Below, in pieces: positions 36,318-45,661 of a stretch of 64,000 bases of DNA; position 1 is the stretch's first letter, and every line of letters begins with the position of its first letter. Source of the stretch: Coleofasciculus sp. FACHB-1120 (lineage in GTDB: Bacteria > Cyanobacteriota > Cyanobacteriia > Cyanobacteriales > FACHB-T130). The translations under genes were made by a program, and so were the position numbers. The stretch spans positions 28,276-92,275 of the forward strand of contig NZ_JACJTV010000022.1 of assembly GCF_014698845.1 (NCBI RefSeq), written 5' to 3'. Below the pieces are notes generated by a model. The model had not been told where the DNA came from, did no database searches, and worked only from the letters and a program-made list of their open reading frames with translations.

Positions 36318-37532
36318 ATGTTACCTACTGACCTTTTAATCCACCGCCAAAATGGCGAAACAATCGTCCCAAAGCGCTTAAATATTGATGATAAGCATCT
36401 GGAGATTGCATCCGATTTGATTACCTGTTTTCAGGAAGCGCTTGGTTGTACACAGGGCGAACTCGATCGCCAGTTGCTGGAATTAGAAGGAGATAGTCCA
36501 GATTATCGTCTGAAGCGAGGACTTGCCCACATTCTCAAAAGCAGTTTGTGTACGTTTGAAGTCGTCAGTCCCTTGGAACCGCCAGAATTGCGGGAACGAG
36601 TCTTTGCACTAGCGGCTCAATCTGTTCCCAGCCCCCAAGCGTCGGCGCAGACACTAAGCTTATTAGCGGACAAACTCAGCCAGGAACTCGATCGAGAAGT
36701 GCTGGCGAGTCAAATTCGCATGGGACTTTACGCAGATTTAGCTGAGAATCGCATCCTCACCCAGTTTGACACTCCCACGCCCGAAAATTTGTTGCACCGA
36801 TACAATTTATCCCAGGTGCAGGGTGTCTTCTATCGAGCGAGTCAAATTACTCTGAATGCTCACCGCAACGTTCCGGGTGAATATAAGCTGTTATTCCGCT
36901 ATCTCAAATTATTTCAACTGATGGCATATATTGAGGGCGATGCGGATCACGGTTTCACAATAACAGTGGATGGCCCTACCAGTTTATTTAAACCGAGTAC
37001 CCGCTATGGGTTAGCGATCGCTAAACTCCTCCCAGCTTTACTCCACGTAACTAAATGGAGTCTCAGCGCCACGCTGCAAAACCGCGACGCCTTCACTGGT
37101 AACTGGAAAACCGGACGCTTTACGCTGAATTCTGAGTGTGGTTTGGTTTCCCACTACCCACCGGGCAAGCCTTATGACAGTATGTTAGAGGCGTCTTTTG
37201 CTGACCGCTGGGACGCGCTGAAAAGTGAATGGATATTAGAAAGAGAAGTTGACCTTATCCCTATTCCAGGCAGTGTCATGATTCCCGATTTTCGCCTCGT
37301 TCATCCCGATGGTCGCACGTTCTTACTAGAAATTGTTGGCTACTGGCGTCCCGAATACTTGCAAAAGAAGTTTTCTCAGGTGCGTCGCGCTGAATGCGAT
37401 AACCTAATTTTAGCGATTTCGGAGCGGCTAAATTTAGAGAAAGCCGGGGTTAAATTGAACGATGTACCGGCAAGAATTGTTTGGTTTAAAGATAAATTAG
37501 CGCCCAAGGCGGTGTTAGCTGCAATGGATTAA
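36318..37532 (+). CDS. DUF790 (Bax1-like) nuclease
   Basis: A 404-residue soluble protein that begins MLPTDLLIHRQNGETIVPKRL, the usual DUF790 start. The N-terminal half is helical. The C-terminal part has MIPDFRLVHPDGRTFLLEIVGYW, a PD-(D/E)xK nuclease pattern with Asp in PDF and Glu in LEIVG, and a following Lys-rich helix. Archaeal Bax1 is a structure-specific endonuclease that binds XPB and cuts near DNA bubbles. Here it follows an XPB-like helicase gene in the same direction, so the two proteins very likely work as one repair module. The 407-base downstream gap is AT-rich and holds only the promoter region of the next gene. Confidence 0.85.
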   Translation: MLPTDLLIHRQNGETIVPKRLNIDDKHLEIASDLITCFQEALGCTQGELDRQLLELEGDSPDYRLKRGLAHILKSSLCTFEVVSPLEPPELRERVFALAAQSVPSPQASAQTLSLLADKLSQELDREVLASQIRMGLYADLAENRILTQFDTPTPENLLHRYNLSQVQGVFYRASQITLNAHRNVPGEYKLLFRYLKLFQLMAYIEGDADHGFTITVDGPTSLFKPSTRYGLAIAKLLPALLHVTKWSLSATLQNRDAFTGNWKTGRFTLNSECGLVSHYPPGKPYDSMLEASFADRWDALKSEWILEREVDLIPIPGSVMIPDFRLVHPDGRTFLLEIVGYWRPEYLQKKFSQVRRAECDNLILAISERLNLEKAGVKLNDVPARIVWFKDKLAPKAVLAAMD

Positions 37533-37939
37533 TATCCACTTGCTTTCAGAAGAGCGGATTAGATAGTTGACAGCTCGTTAGGCAATTTGTTACTAGCGCT
37601 ATCGAAATCCAGTTAATCTACTTTTAAAGGTTTTCTGCCTTCTATTTAGCTTTCCAATTCTCGACTTGCCTAGAATCTCAAAGAATAACTTTTTAGGGTA
37701 GGTACTGTCCCAATATTGCTTCGTGACAAATAATATTTCAACTTGAGTTTAGTAGCAAAAAAAACAATACCTGCGAATCTTAGTGGTTTTAGCTCTAGCT
37801 AAATCTTATTAAATAGTAACCACTACGTAAATACTGAGTATACATTACTTCTACTTCTACCGAAAGTAGGAAGACGATTACAGAGGAATGAGTTTTAATC
37901 TAGTGCATCCCAATTTTAGGAGAAACCAAGTAGACACCG

Positions 37940-38341
37940 ATGAATAAAGAACTTAAAACTCAAATTAAAACACGAGTTGGCATGATGTTGGTTGTGAGTG
38001 CTGGAATTTTACTAAGTTTTCCAGCTACTGCACTAATTAGTAACTCTAATAATCCCTCTAATGCTGGTAGTGGCTCCGAGCAAGCTGATTTAACTGTGAG
38101 TCGCCAAGAGTTATTAGCTCAAGATGCGCCAGCTAGTCCTGAAGAGAGTCCCGAAGCTAGTCCTGAAGCCAGTCCCGAAGCTAGCCCTGAAGAGAGTCCC
38201 GAAGCCAGCCCTGAAGCTAGTCCCGCAGCTAGTCCTTCACCCACAAGTACGATGAACAACAACAACACCGATCTCATGCCAGGGATTTGGCTATGTTTAA
38301 ATAATCCTAGTCCGCAGTGTGGTAATCCCCCAAGACCTTAA
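37940..38341 (+). CDS. Secreted Pro/Glu repeat protein of unknown function
   Basis: A 133-residue protein with a signal peptide (TRVGMMLVVSAGILLSFPATALIS) and a mature part dominated by SPEA/SPEE tetrapeptides. It ends with a short segment containing two Cys (GIWLCLNNPSPQCGNPP) that could form a disulphide. AGGAG lies about 15 bases before the ATG. The repeat region is probably disordered and extended, as in cell-wall spacers. I do not know a function. It is convergent with the RRM gene. Confidence 0.6.
   Translation: MNKELKTQIKTRVGMMLVVSAGILLSFPATALISNSNNPSNAGSGSEQADLTVSRQELLAQDAPASPEESPEASPEASPEASPEESPEASPEASPAASPSPTSTMNNNNTDLMPGIWLCLNNPSPQCGNPPRP
38132..38238. repeat. 12-bp in-frame tandem repeat coding SPEA
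   Basis: About nine units of a degenerate 12-mer (GCTAGTCCTGAA and variants with GCCAGTCCCGAA) lie end to end inside the coding region. The third-base variation shows the repeat is old or selected at protein level. The unit number is likely to vary between strains. Confidence 0.75.
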
Positions 38342-38405
38342 ACTCTCCGCCTATCTGTAGTGTGAAGGGAGCGCAATCGCGATCGCACTCCCGTGACCAA
38401 TAAAA

Positions 38406-38427
38406 AAGCCCCCATTTCTGGGGGCTT
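38406..38427. terminator. Bidirectional factor-independent terminator
   Basis: AAGCCCCC at 38406-38413 pairs with GGGGGCTT at 38420-38427. It is flanked by A6 on the left and a T-rich tail on the right, so it can work in both directions. It lies between the convergent Pro/Glu repeat and RRM genes. Confidence 0.85.
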
Positions 38428-38436
38428 CTTTATGCT

Positions 38437-38739
38437 TTAGTAGCGACGAGAGAAACTGTTGTTTCTCCGACCGCCACCATCAGACGAACCTCTGTCTTCG
38501 CGGGGCTTGGCTTTATTCACTTTCATGTCACGACCCATCCATTCAGCACCATCCAGGGCTTCGATGGCAGCCGTTTCTTCAGCCTCGGTAGACATTTCCA
38601 CAAAACCAAAGCCGCGCGGACGACCTGTTTCGCGGTCAGTGGGTAGCTGAACCCGCTTTACAGAACCATATTCTGCAAAAACGCCGGTCAGATCGGCTTC
38701 GGTAACGTCGTAGGACAGATTACCTACATAAATAGACAT
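38437..38739 (-). CDS. Single-RRM RNA-binding protein (cyanobacterial Rbp)
   Basis: A 100-residue protein consisting of one RNA recognition motif with a short tail. RNP2 is IYVGNL (3-8) and RNP1 is RGFGFVEM (42-49). The C-terminus is Gly/Arg/Ser-rich (SSDGGGRRNNSFSRRY), as in the cold-induced Rbp proteins. Family members bind RNA, and several localise photosynthesis mRNAs or respond to cold. The 576-base upstream gap is empty of genes and long enough to hold an extended 5' leader, which rbp genes in Anabaena are known to use for cold control. No leader element was proven here. Confidence 0.93.
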   Translation of the reverse strand: MSIYVGNLSYDVTEADLTGVFAEYGSVKRVQLPTDRETGRPRGFGFVEMSTEAEETAAIEALDGAEWMGRDMKVNKAKPREDRGSSDGGGRRNNSFSRRY

Positions 38740-39315
38740 AGATCGACTCCAAAATCATAGGAACGTGGAGATTGAGATTTCGGAGAGGAGTCTGTTAAGA
38801 CCAAGACGAAAAAGCCAGTCAATAAAAACAAAACCTTGCAACCGAATCAACTCTCATTTGAGATGATAACATCTTAAGAATTGATCTGTAAAAGAGCCAT
38901 AAAAGTATTACAAAACGCAATATTGAGGATGATGTGGGGGCAAAAGGCGATCGCATACTTGGATCGGCAGTTCTCTCCTCTTCTCTCCACTTAACCCAGG
39001 ATAACGGTACGCGATCGCATCAAAAGAGTCAGTACCCGCATGGGCGAGGAGACCTCACCCCTACGACCCTATTTTCCAGTGAAATAATATAGCGCTGAGT
39101 GCTGACAAAATGTATCTTCAACAACACGTTAAGCTGCATAGAAACTGTAAGTAAGTTTGGGTTGTTTGGAATCAGCAACCAGAAGCACAGAATTTGAACG
39201 GGTCTACGTGCTTAAACAAAAAGCCATGTCTTCAGCTTTGCAGCCAGAATCAGATAGCTACTGACAACAGATGCGATAACCGCAAGTCTTCTACAACTCA
39301 AAACCTAAAATGGGA

Positions 39316-42081
39316 TTAGTGTTGTGGATCGACGCGATTGATAAAGGCGGCTACGGCAATCATTGGCAAGCCCACCAGCAGGCAAATGAGCCATTGATTT
39401 AAGTTCAGCGGTGTTGTAGAGAATAAGCGATTCATTAGGTTCCACTGACTGAAAATTACTTGCAAAATCACAGTGCAGGTAATCCCGATCGCCAGGGCTG
39501 GGGAATGGCGAAGGCGTCCGATGCCACGAATTTTGGCAATTACAGCATTTCCAAAGTGGCTAATGCTTAAAAGATAAAAGATTCTCCCGACCACTAAAGC
39601 CTGGATTGCCATTGTACGGGCTAAATCAATATTCCCGGTTGTTTGTTTCATCCATTCAAATACGCCAAAAATTACAATCCAGTTAAAAGCAGAAATTACT
39701 AAGATCCGCTTTAACAGACTGCCAGACAGCAAGGGTTCATTCGGGTTGCGTGGAGGCTGTTGCATCACCTGCTGAGATTTAGGCTCAAAGGCTAAGGGAA
39801 CAGTCATGGCAATAGAATTAACCATATTTAGCCAGAGAACTTGTAAAGATAAGATGGGCAATTCTCTAGCGAGTAACACGCTAATCAAAATCGTCATCGA
39901 TTCGCCACCATTAACGGGGAGAATGAAGGCGATCGCTTTCAGGAGATTTCGGTAAACGGTACGACCTTCCTCCACAGCTGCTTCTATCGAGGCAAAGTTA
40001 TCATCGGTCAAAATCATATCGGCGGCTTCTTTCGCCACCTCAGTCCCCGCACCTCCCATTGCAATCCCAATATCTGCTTGCTTGAGTGCAGGCGCATCGT
40101 TAACCCCATCCCCCGTCATCGCGACAACTTCGCCTTTAAGTTGTAAAGCTTCAACAAGACGGAGTTTTTGTTCCGGTGCGACGCGGGCAAATACGACTCC
40201 ATCTTCTACCGCCGTCGCCAGTTCTTGTTCATTCATTTGAGCAAGTTCTTGCCCGGTAAACGCCAGAACTTCCCCATGCCTTTTCAATTCCATGCGAGAA
40301 GCGATCGCTGCTGCGGTGACAGCATGATCGCCCGTAATCATCTTGACTTGAATCCCCGCTTCTTGACAGGCTTGCACGGCAGCGATCGCTTCTTTTCGGG
40401 GCGGATCGATCATCCCCTGCAATCCAATGAAAATTAGATTCTTTTCAATATCAGCATGATCTACTGATTTTTGGTTGCCAGACATCGGCTTCTTCGCCAA
40501 TGCCAGCACTCGTAGCCCCTGTTCTGCCATTGCATCAACTTCCTGATGCACCCTTTCTCCATCCACAGGGATCAAACCCCCATCAGCATCTAGCATCTGC
40601 TGACAGCGTTGGAGAATTGCCTCTACCGAACCCTTGACGTAAATTGTTGTAGACCTTGTAGATCCGGGGGTTCGCCGCCCGTCCCCATCGCTTTTACCTT
40701 CATGCACCGTTGCCATGTACTGAAATTCAGACTCAAACGGAATAACATCCAACCTAGGCATTTCTCGCTCTAAGTTTGACTGATTTAATCCCACTTTATT
40801 GGCAACTGCAATTAACGCTCCCTCTGTCGGATCGCCAATAACAACCCATTGCTCGTCCTTGACTTCCAGGTGAGAGTCATTGCATAACAATCCAGCTTTT
40901 AAACACTCTAGAAGAACGGGGAAATTGTTCAGGTTAATCGGCTTTTCTTGTAACAGGATTTCCCCTGCCGGATTGTAGCCGCTACCGCTGGCTGTATAGT
41001 GCTGACCTCCGGCATAAATAGCTTGTACCGTCATCTGGTTTTCAGTCAAGGTGCCGGTTTTGTCAGAACAAATAACGGTGGCACCACCCAGAGTTTCAAC
41101 GGCTGGCAACTTGCGGACAATGGCGTGACGACGAGCCATGCGGGAAACGCCAATCGCCAACGTCACCGTCACAACGGCGGGTAATCCTTCGGGAATCGCA
41201 CTCACTGCCAAGGCTACGGCAGCTTCAAACATTTTTACCCAGGAATTGCCGTACCCCCACCCCACGGCAAACGTCAGCGCCGCGACTCCCAGAATCACGT
41301 ACAGCAATTTTCGACTGAATTTATCAAATTTGCGAGTTAAAGGGGTTGTCAGGCTGCTTCCCCGATCCATTAACTGGGAGATTCGTCCGGTTTCAGTCGC
41401 TTCCCCAATTGCCACCACAACGCCGGTGCCAGTACCAAATGTCACGAAGCTGCCAGCATAAGCCATGTTGGTTCGCTCCGCCAAGGGTGCGTTTAGTTGC
41501 AAAAGCGGGGCTTCTGTTCCCCCCTCTTTTTGCACTGCAACCGACTCGCCGGTGAGTGCAGATTCATTCACTTGCAAGTTACGCACCTTCATCAGTCGCA
41601 AATCGGCGGGTACTTTGTCTCCAGAAGCCAGGAGTACGAGATCGCCCGGTACTAACTCAGTCGAAGGAACTTGTAATTTTTGACCTTCGCGCAGTACATT
41701 TGCATCTGTTCGGACTGAAGAAGCTAGGGTAGCGATCGCGCTTTCAGCTTTTGATTCTTGGACAAATCCGATAATGGCGTTAATCAGCGTCACGCCCCAA
41801 ATTACCCAAGCATTCACCCATTCCCCTAGAAATGCCTTAACTGCACCAGCAATTAGCAAGATATACAGGAGCGGTTGATTAAATTGCTGAAGAAATCTCA
41901 CTAAGGGGCTTTTTCCGGCTTTACCCTTGAGTTCGTTCGCTCCAAACCGTTCCTGTCGCTTTGCTACTTCAGCGGATATCAAACCTGTTTTTAGGTTGCT
42001 GTCTAAATTCTGAGCAACTTCTCCCACAGGTAGATGATGCCACTGATTTTCCACTGATTTTTCTTTCGCTGTTGCTGTCAT
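39316..42081 (-). CDS. P2-type cation-transporting ATPase
   Basis: A 921-residue P-type ATPase. The ATG at 42081 is preceded by AGAGGAG, so it is preferred over the upstream TTG at 42126. The actuator loop TGES is at 177-180, IPEGLP in M4 at 296-301, and the phosphorylated Asp is D340 in CSDKTGTLT. MTGDGVNDAPALKQADIG is the hinge motif. The IPEGLP motif and ten-helix plan put it with Ca2+ pumps or Na+/K+-like bacterial P2 pumps; the ion cannot be fixed by eye. It stands alone, divergent from a CAP-domain gene 218 bases away. Confidence 0.92.
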   Translation of the reverse strand: MTATAKEKSVENQWHHLPVGEVAQNLDSNLKTGLISAEVAKRQERFGANELKGKAGKSPLVRFLQQFNQPLLYILLIAGAVKAFLGEWVNAWVIWGVTLINAIIGFVQESKAESAIATLASSVRTDANVLREGQKLQVPSTELVPGDLVLLASGDKVPADLRLMKVRNLQVNESALTGESVAVQKEGGTEAPLLQLNAPLAERTNMAYAGSFVTFGTGTGVVVAIGEATETGRISQLMDRGSSLTTPLTRKFDKFSRKLLYVILGVAALTFAVGWGYGNSWVKMFEAAVALAVSAIPEGLPAVVTVTLAIGVSRMARRHAIVRKLPAVETLGGATVICSDKTGTLTENQMTVQAIYAGGQHYTASGSGYNPAGEILLQEKPINLNNFPVLLECLKAGLLCNDSHLEVKDEQWVVIGDPTEGALIAVANKVGLNQSNLEREMPRLDVIPFESEFQYMATVHEGKSDGDGRRTPGSTRSTTIYVKGSVEAILQRCQQMLDADGGLIPVDGERVHQEVDAMAEQGLRVLALAKKPMSGNQKSVDHADIEKNLIFIGLQGMIDPPRKEAIAAVQACQEAGIQVKMITGDHAVTAAAIASRMELKRHGEVLAFTGQELAQMNEQELATAVEDGVVFARVAPEQKLRLVEALQLKGEVVAMTGDGVNDAPALKQADIGIAMGGAGTEVAKEAADMILTDDNFASIEAAVEEGRTVYRNLLKAIAFILPVNGGESMTILISVLLARELPILSLQVLWLNMVNSIAMTVPLAFEPKSQQVMQQPPRNPNEPLLSGSLLKRILVISAFNWIVIFGVFEWMKQTTGNIDLARTMAIQALVVGRIFYLLSISHFGNAVIAKIRGIGRLRHSPALAIGITCTVILQVIFSQWNLMNRLFSTTPLNLNQWLICLLVGLPMIAVAAFINRVDPQH

Positions 42082-42299
42082 TTTGTTGGCTCCTCTAGAG
42101 GCAAGAAGTCTATCTGTTGCAGACAAAAAACCAAAGGGGATTAGTTTCTTGCATAGATTCTGTTTTCTTCAGTGTCAGTAACAAATGTGACTAGAAAATG
42201 ACAGCGATCGCAAACAAAGTCGAATGTGCCGATTGTCATCCAGCACAGCTATCTCGGTTCTCGCTAAGCTGAGAATACCTAGCTCAAGCATGATGGCTG

Positions 42300-42986
42300 A
42301 TGCCAGCAGCGATGAATCACAAAAGGATTTTTCGATTGATTCAGATTCAACAAACTAAAACAGCAACCAGCGGAAGCATACCTGCTCAAAATTTAAAGGC
42401 AGCCATCAGGCGTCAGCGACGACCAAGGATAGCTTGGATATTCTGGATACCGATGGCTCTAGGATTGGTGGGGTGCGAATCTGCCGCAGAGTTATTGCGG
42501 CAATTGCCAGGACAGGATGTACCCGAAGTACCGCAATTGCCTAACAGCGAGGCTCAATCCTCCACCAGTGCCCAGATGGAAGCTTCTGTCCGTCAGCGGA
42601 TTAATGAAGTCCGCCAAAAGAATGGCTTAAATCCACTTCAAAACAACGAAAAATTAGCACGGGTTGCTCGCAAATACAGTCAAAAGATGGCTCGTGAGAA
42701 CTTCTTCAGCCACGATAGTCCAGATGGCAGCACTTTGACTAAACGGGTTCGTGCGGGGGGAATCTCTTACTGGATGGTCGGGGAGAATTTGTTTAAAAGT
42801 GTTAATGCTCCCCAACCCGTACCGTTAGCTGTTGAGGGATGGATGAATAGTCCCGGACATCGTGCAAATATTTTGCAAGCCGAATACGCGGAGACGGGTA
42901 TCGGAGTTTGGCGGCAAGGAAACACTTGTTACATTACGCAGTTATTCTTGCGATCGCAATTTTCACCCAAAGATTTATTCAAGTGA
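42300..42986 (+). CDS. CAP/SCP-domain lipoprotein
   Basis: A 228-residue protein. After a basic N-terminus, a hydrophobic segment ends in LGLVGC, a good lipobox (Cys near residue 60). The start could therefore be internal, which would make the signal peptide a normal length. The CAP domain runs from RINEVRQKNGLNPLQNNEKLARVARKYSQKMA to the end. It has the NFFSHDSPDGSTLTKRV, GENLF and WMNSPGHRANIL motifs, with His and Glu of the cavity present. Bacterial CAP proteins are secreted and of mostly unknown role. It has a strong terminator downstream. Confidence 0.87.
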   Translation: MPAAMNHKRIFRLIQIQQTKTATSGSIPAQNLKAAIRRQRRPRIAWIFWIPMALGLVGCESAAELLRQLPGQDVPEVPQLPNSEAQSSTSAQMEASVRQRINEVRQKNGLNPLQNNEKLARVARKYSQKMARENFFSHDSPDGSTLTKRVRAGGISYWMVGENLFKSVNAPQPVPLAVEGWMNSPGHRANILQAEYAETGIGVWRQGNTCYITQLFLRSQFSPKDLFK

Positions 42987-43039
42987 TTGTGACAACACTT
43001 TGCTTGACGATGATCTAGAGCTACTGTAATTAAAAAAAA

Positions 43040-43067
43040 AGCCCTCTTGCTGTTGAACAAGAGGGCT
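43040..43067 (+). terminator. Factor-independent terminator
   Basis: AGCCCTCTTG at 43040-43049 pairs with CAAGAGGGCT at 43058-43067. An A9 run precedes it and GTATTTTA follows it. It lies 54 bases after the CAP-protein stop codon. Confidence 0.85.
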
Positions 43068-43238
43068 GTATTTTATGGTGTGAGGAGTAGAACTTTGCAG
43101 TTCTTACTATCAGCCTACTCAGGGAATGTGACGTTTTGATGACTATCAGATGACATTTCTTACACCATCAGCATTGGCTGCCATCCATCAATTAGAAGAA
43201 GCATCGCATCCGCTGCATCCCCAGATTTAGAAGGATGA

Positions 43239-43430
43239 TGCATTGCTAACTGTTTAGAAAGCTGCCTGTGTCGAGTTAGCCGAAAAACCTATTGCATCGT
43301 TCAGGCACTCGCCAATGCAGCGGGTGGCGATGTAGAGAACGGCTTAATCTTTTTCGGAGCAGACGCCGGACGCGCAGAGCCAATTATGTCTGTCGCTGAG
43401 GTGATGGCTGAGTTAACCGAAACGTGTTGA
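43239..43430 (+). pseudogene. Remnant of a nitronate monooxygenase gene (3' end)
   Basis: An open stretch after a TGA at 43236 reads CRVSRKTYCIVQALANAAGGDVENGLIFFGADAGRAEPIMSVAEVMAEL and then stops. This is the expected C-terminal text of nitronate monooxygenase/2-nitropropane dioxygenase family proteins (SRKTYCIVQALANA and DVENGLIF). The first several hundred residues, with the FMN site, are missing and no start codon fits. The remnant suggests deletion after loss of function. The rest of the 42987-43615 interval holds the terminator at 43040 and nothing else I can identify. Confidence 0.6.
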
Positions 43431-43615
43431 AATCGAATCGGGTGCGTACCTGCCTGTAGTGGGATCTCTTTTAGCGATCGCGTTTCCTGACAAGTTCCTC
43501 AAATTGTGTTTCTATAATGAGACTAAGGAATAATACCTATCTTGAACGGTGATGGCTGAACGAACCCCTTTTCAAGAGAAGGCCCCTACAGTTGCAACAT
43601 TTAAAGGCAACAGAG

Positions 43616-44329
43616 ATGACTATTGAAGAGATCCTGAATCGGTATGCCGAAGGGAAAAGAAGCTTTCAAAGGGTCAACCTGCGAGAGGTTGATTTGCAGA
43701 ATGCTCACCTTCATGGTGTGAACTTCAATCAAGCAGATTTACGGCAAGCGCGATTGGGTAAAACGGACTTTAGTCGAGCCAGCTTCCGGGAGGCAGACCT
43801 CAGCGAAGCGCTCTTGTGCGGAGCTGATTTGAGCGAAGCTGATTTGGATCGAGCCATTCTACGAGGGGCAGATTTGAGTGGTGCCGAGCTGAGTTACGCC
43901 AATCTGGAGCGAGCGAACTTGAGTAAAGCAACCTTAGGAGGTGCGAATTTAGTCCGCGCCAGATTATTTCGTGCCAATTTGTTTGAAGCTAATTTGCGTC
44001 CTATGTCTGACCAAGCGACGGATCTGAGTCATGCGATTTTAAGCGATGCAGACCTATGCTACGCCAATTTAAGTGGAGCTGTTTTGTATCGGGCAAATCT
44101 AAATGGTGCAAAGCTCTGCCGCGCTCATTTAAATGGAACGCCGCAACAGGGAATCAAGCCAACCGATTTAAGTGAAGCTAACTTGCGAGGAGCTGACTTG
44201 AGTTATGCCGATCTCACGGGTGCGATTCTACACAAGGCAAATTTGAGAGATGCCGATTTAACGGGTACTGTGCTGACGGATGTTGATTTGCAGGGAGCCA
44301 TTATGCCGGATGGCTCGGTACATGAGTGA
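43616..44329 (+). CDS. Pentapeptide-repeat protein
   Basis: About 237 residues from the ATG at 43616, which opens MTIEEILNRYAEGKRSFQRV; the TTG at 43592 is a weaker start. From residue 30 the sequence is a run of A(D/N)LXX pentapeptides, interrupted near residues 130-140 and 170-180. It should fold as a right-handed quadrilateral beta-helix. It ends AIMPDGSVHE, a cap-like tail shared with the larger pentapeptide protein at 62.5-63.3 kb. The N-terminal helix resembles those found in many cyanobacterial proteins of this kind. Function unknown; it is soluble and without a signal peptide. Confidence 0.87.
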   Translation: MTIEEILNRYAEGKRSFQRVNLREVDLQNAHLHGVNFNQADLRQARLGKTDFSRASFREADLSEALLCGADLSEADLDRAILRGADLSGAELSYANLERANLSKATLGGANLVRARLFRANLFEANLRPMSDQATDLSHAILSDADLCYANLSGAVLYRANLNGAKLCRAHLNGTPQQGIKPTDLSEANLRGADLSYADLTGAILHKANLRDADLTGTVLTDVDLQGAIMPDGSVHE

Positions 44330-44474
44330 GAGCGATCGCACGCTTGAAGTTAGCAATTAACGAGTGACAAATTCCGATGGGCGATCTTGCTTTTACTGGA
44401 TTAGCGATCGGCTTACAATCCAGAGAGATGTCATTGCGAGATTTTTAAGAAATACGCCAATTTCGAGAAGCGAA

Positions 44475-44933
44475 TCAAGCGACCTTTTTCGTCATAAATA
44501 CGCTGTTCGGGTCATCAATGTAGTTAGCGAAGGGGCCTCGGTACTCAAACCCATACTGCGCGTACAATGCTCGTGCTGGAGCGAACTCAGACATTGCTCC
44601 TGTTTCTAAATTTAGACAATTATAAGTACGCCGTTCGGCTTCTTTAATGATGTGTTCAAGAATCCTTGAGGCGACACCCCTACGACGGTGAGCCTTGGCG
44701 GTACGCATTGATTTGACTTCACCACTTCTTGAATCTATTTCTTTGAGTGCCCCACATCCGAGTAATTCATCACCCTCCCAAGCCGTCCAGAAAGTAATTT
44801 CGGGCGATCGCAATGCCTCTAAATCAAGAGCATGAACGCTTTCAGGCGGCGTAATTTCATGCATATCTTCGAGATGTTCTCGGAGAAAATCAGCAATCTT
44901 TTTACCTGTCAGGTCATCTTTGCGAATCTGCAA
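44475..44933 (-). CDS. GNAT-family N-acetyltransferase
   Basis: A 152-residue enzyme. The acetyl-CoA loop is visible as RTAKAHRRRGVASRILEHII (R/Q-x-x-G-x-A), after ELLGCGALKEI and VKSMRT strands. YNCLNLETGAMSEFAPARALYAQYGFEYRGPF is the usual last part of the fold. The order EIDSRSGEVKSMRT is close to the YsnE/PhnO-like group. Acceptor unknown. The neighbouring DNA contains gene remnants, so it may lie in a region of turnover. Confidence 0.87.
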   Translation of the reverse strand: MQIRKDDLTGKKIADFLREHLEDMHEITPPESVHALDLEALRSPEITFWTAWEGDELLGCGALKEIDSRSGEVKSMRTAKAHRRRGVASRILEHIIKEAERRTYNCLNLETGAMSEFAPARALYAQYGFEYRGPFANYIDDPNSVFMTKKVA

Positions 44934-44971
44934 TCAACTCATCTCCTTAATTTACTAGGAAATTTTACTCT

Positions 44972-45157
44972 CATGAGGGTCAACAGCCGGGAGAGGTTGT
45001 TAACGCAATTACTGCAAAGCTTCCTGTAAAGCGAATAGTGAAACCAGAAGAGATTGCTGATACGGTTTTATTTCTCATGGGTAACGATTTCATGACAGGA
45101 GCTACTTTACTCGTTTTTGAGAGGTGTCCCTACCCATTATCGAACCGTTTCCAGTAG
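44972..45157 (+). pseudogene. Remnant of a short-chain dehydrogenase gene (3' end)
   Basis: The plus-strand frame reads GEVVNAITAKLPVKRIVKPEEIADTVLFLMGNDFMTGATLLVFE and stops at 45155-45157. LP(L/V)KRI.KPEEIA..V.FL....FMTGATL is the C-terminal signature of short-chain dehydrogenases. The Rossmann part and YxxxK are absent, because the GNAT gene start lies only 40 bases upstream. It is a truncated leftover. The 3' flank to 45570 holds no gene I can support. Confidence 0.6.
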
Positions 45158-45460
45158 AGCCTCGGATCGCTCGCAGAAATCTTTAAATTGAGAGCGAAAT
45201 AGCAATGTAAACGGCGGACAAACTCCGGATGTTCTGTAGAAAAAAGCGGCTCTACAAGCGAGATTTCCAGGTTTGCCAGAGTTGAGGATGCGATCGCATC
45301 CTCACTGCTCACCCACCGATCCCCTGAATTCCCACTGCCAGACGAATCTTCTCCGGCAGAAAATTAAAATCGTCTCAATTACAAAAATTTACTTAAAACT
45401 CTCTCACTTCAAGCGCAAGCAGGGGAAGATAAGGATGAGTTTTTCTTTGCGACGGTTTGG

Positions 45461-45495
45461 ATTGGGTTCGGGACTCCCGGAATCGAGAACCCAAT
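45461..45495. other. 9-bp stem-loop with nested palindrome
   Basis: ATTGGGTTC at 45461-45469 pairs with GAACCCAAT at 45487-45495. The loop contains CGGGACTCCCG, itself able to pair. It lies in the gap before the regulatory element at 45571; its role is not known. Confidence 0.35.
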
Positions 45496-45570
45496 TGATT
45501 CGGTTTTCCCCGGCGCGATTTGCTTGTTTCCAAGGCTGGTTATTCAGCCAATCCTGAATTCCAGGGTTAC

Positions 45571-45609
45571 TGTCACTTTTTGGTCACATTTATTGATGAC
45601 CCTGAAGAT
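45571..45609 (+). promoter_or_regulatory. Putative OmpR-family binding site, copy A
   Basis: TGTCAC is repeated as GGTCAC exactly 11 bases later, the spacing used by OmpR/PhoB-class regulators to bind as tandem dimers. The 39-base block matches the block at 55030-55068 at 32 positions without gaps, ending in CTGAAGAT in both. It ends 52 bases upstream of the holin-like gene start. That it is bound by the regulator encoded 1.1 kb downstream is inference. Confidence 0.55.
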
Positions 45610-45661
45610 AGAAACTTGCCCGACCTTGCAGCAAAACGATTGATGATAAGGAGTTTTGGTT

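Noticed and set aside
38132..38238. Possible CRISPR array
   Set aside because: The 12-bp units have no spacers and are in frame inside a coding sequence.
45130..45312. 60-codon minus-strand frame (MSSEDAIASSTLANLEISLV)
   Set aside because: It looks slightly protein-like but has a non-ATG start and no recognisable family; not supported enough to annotate.
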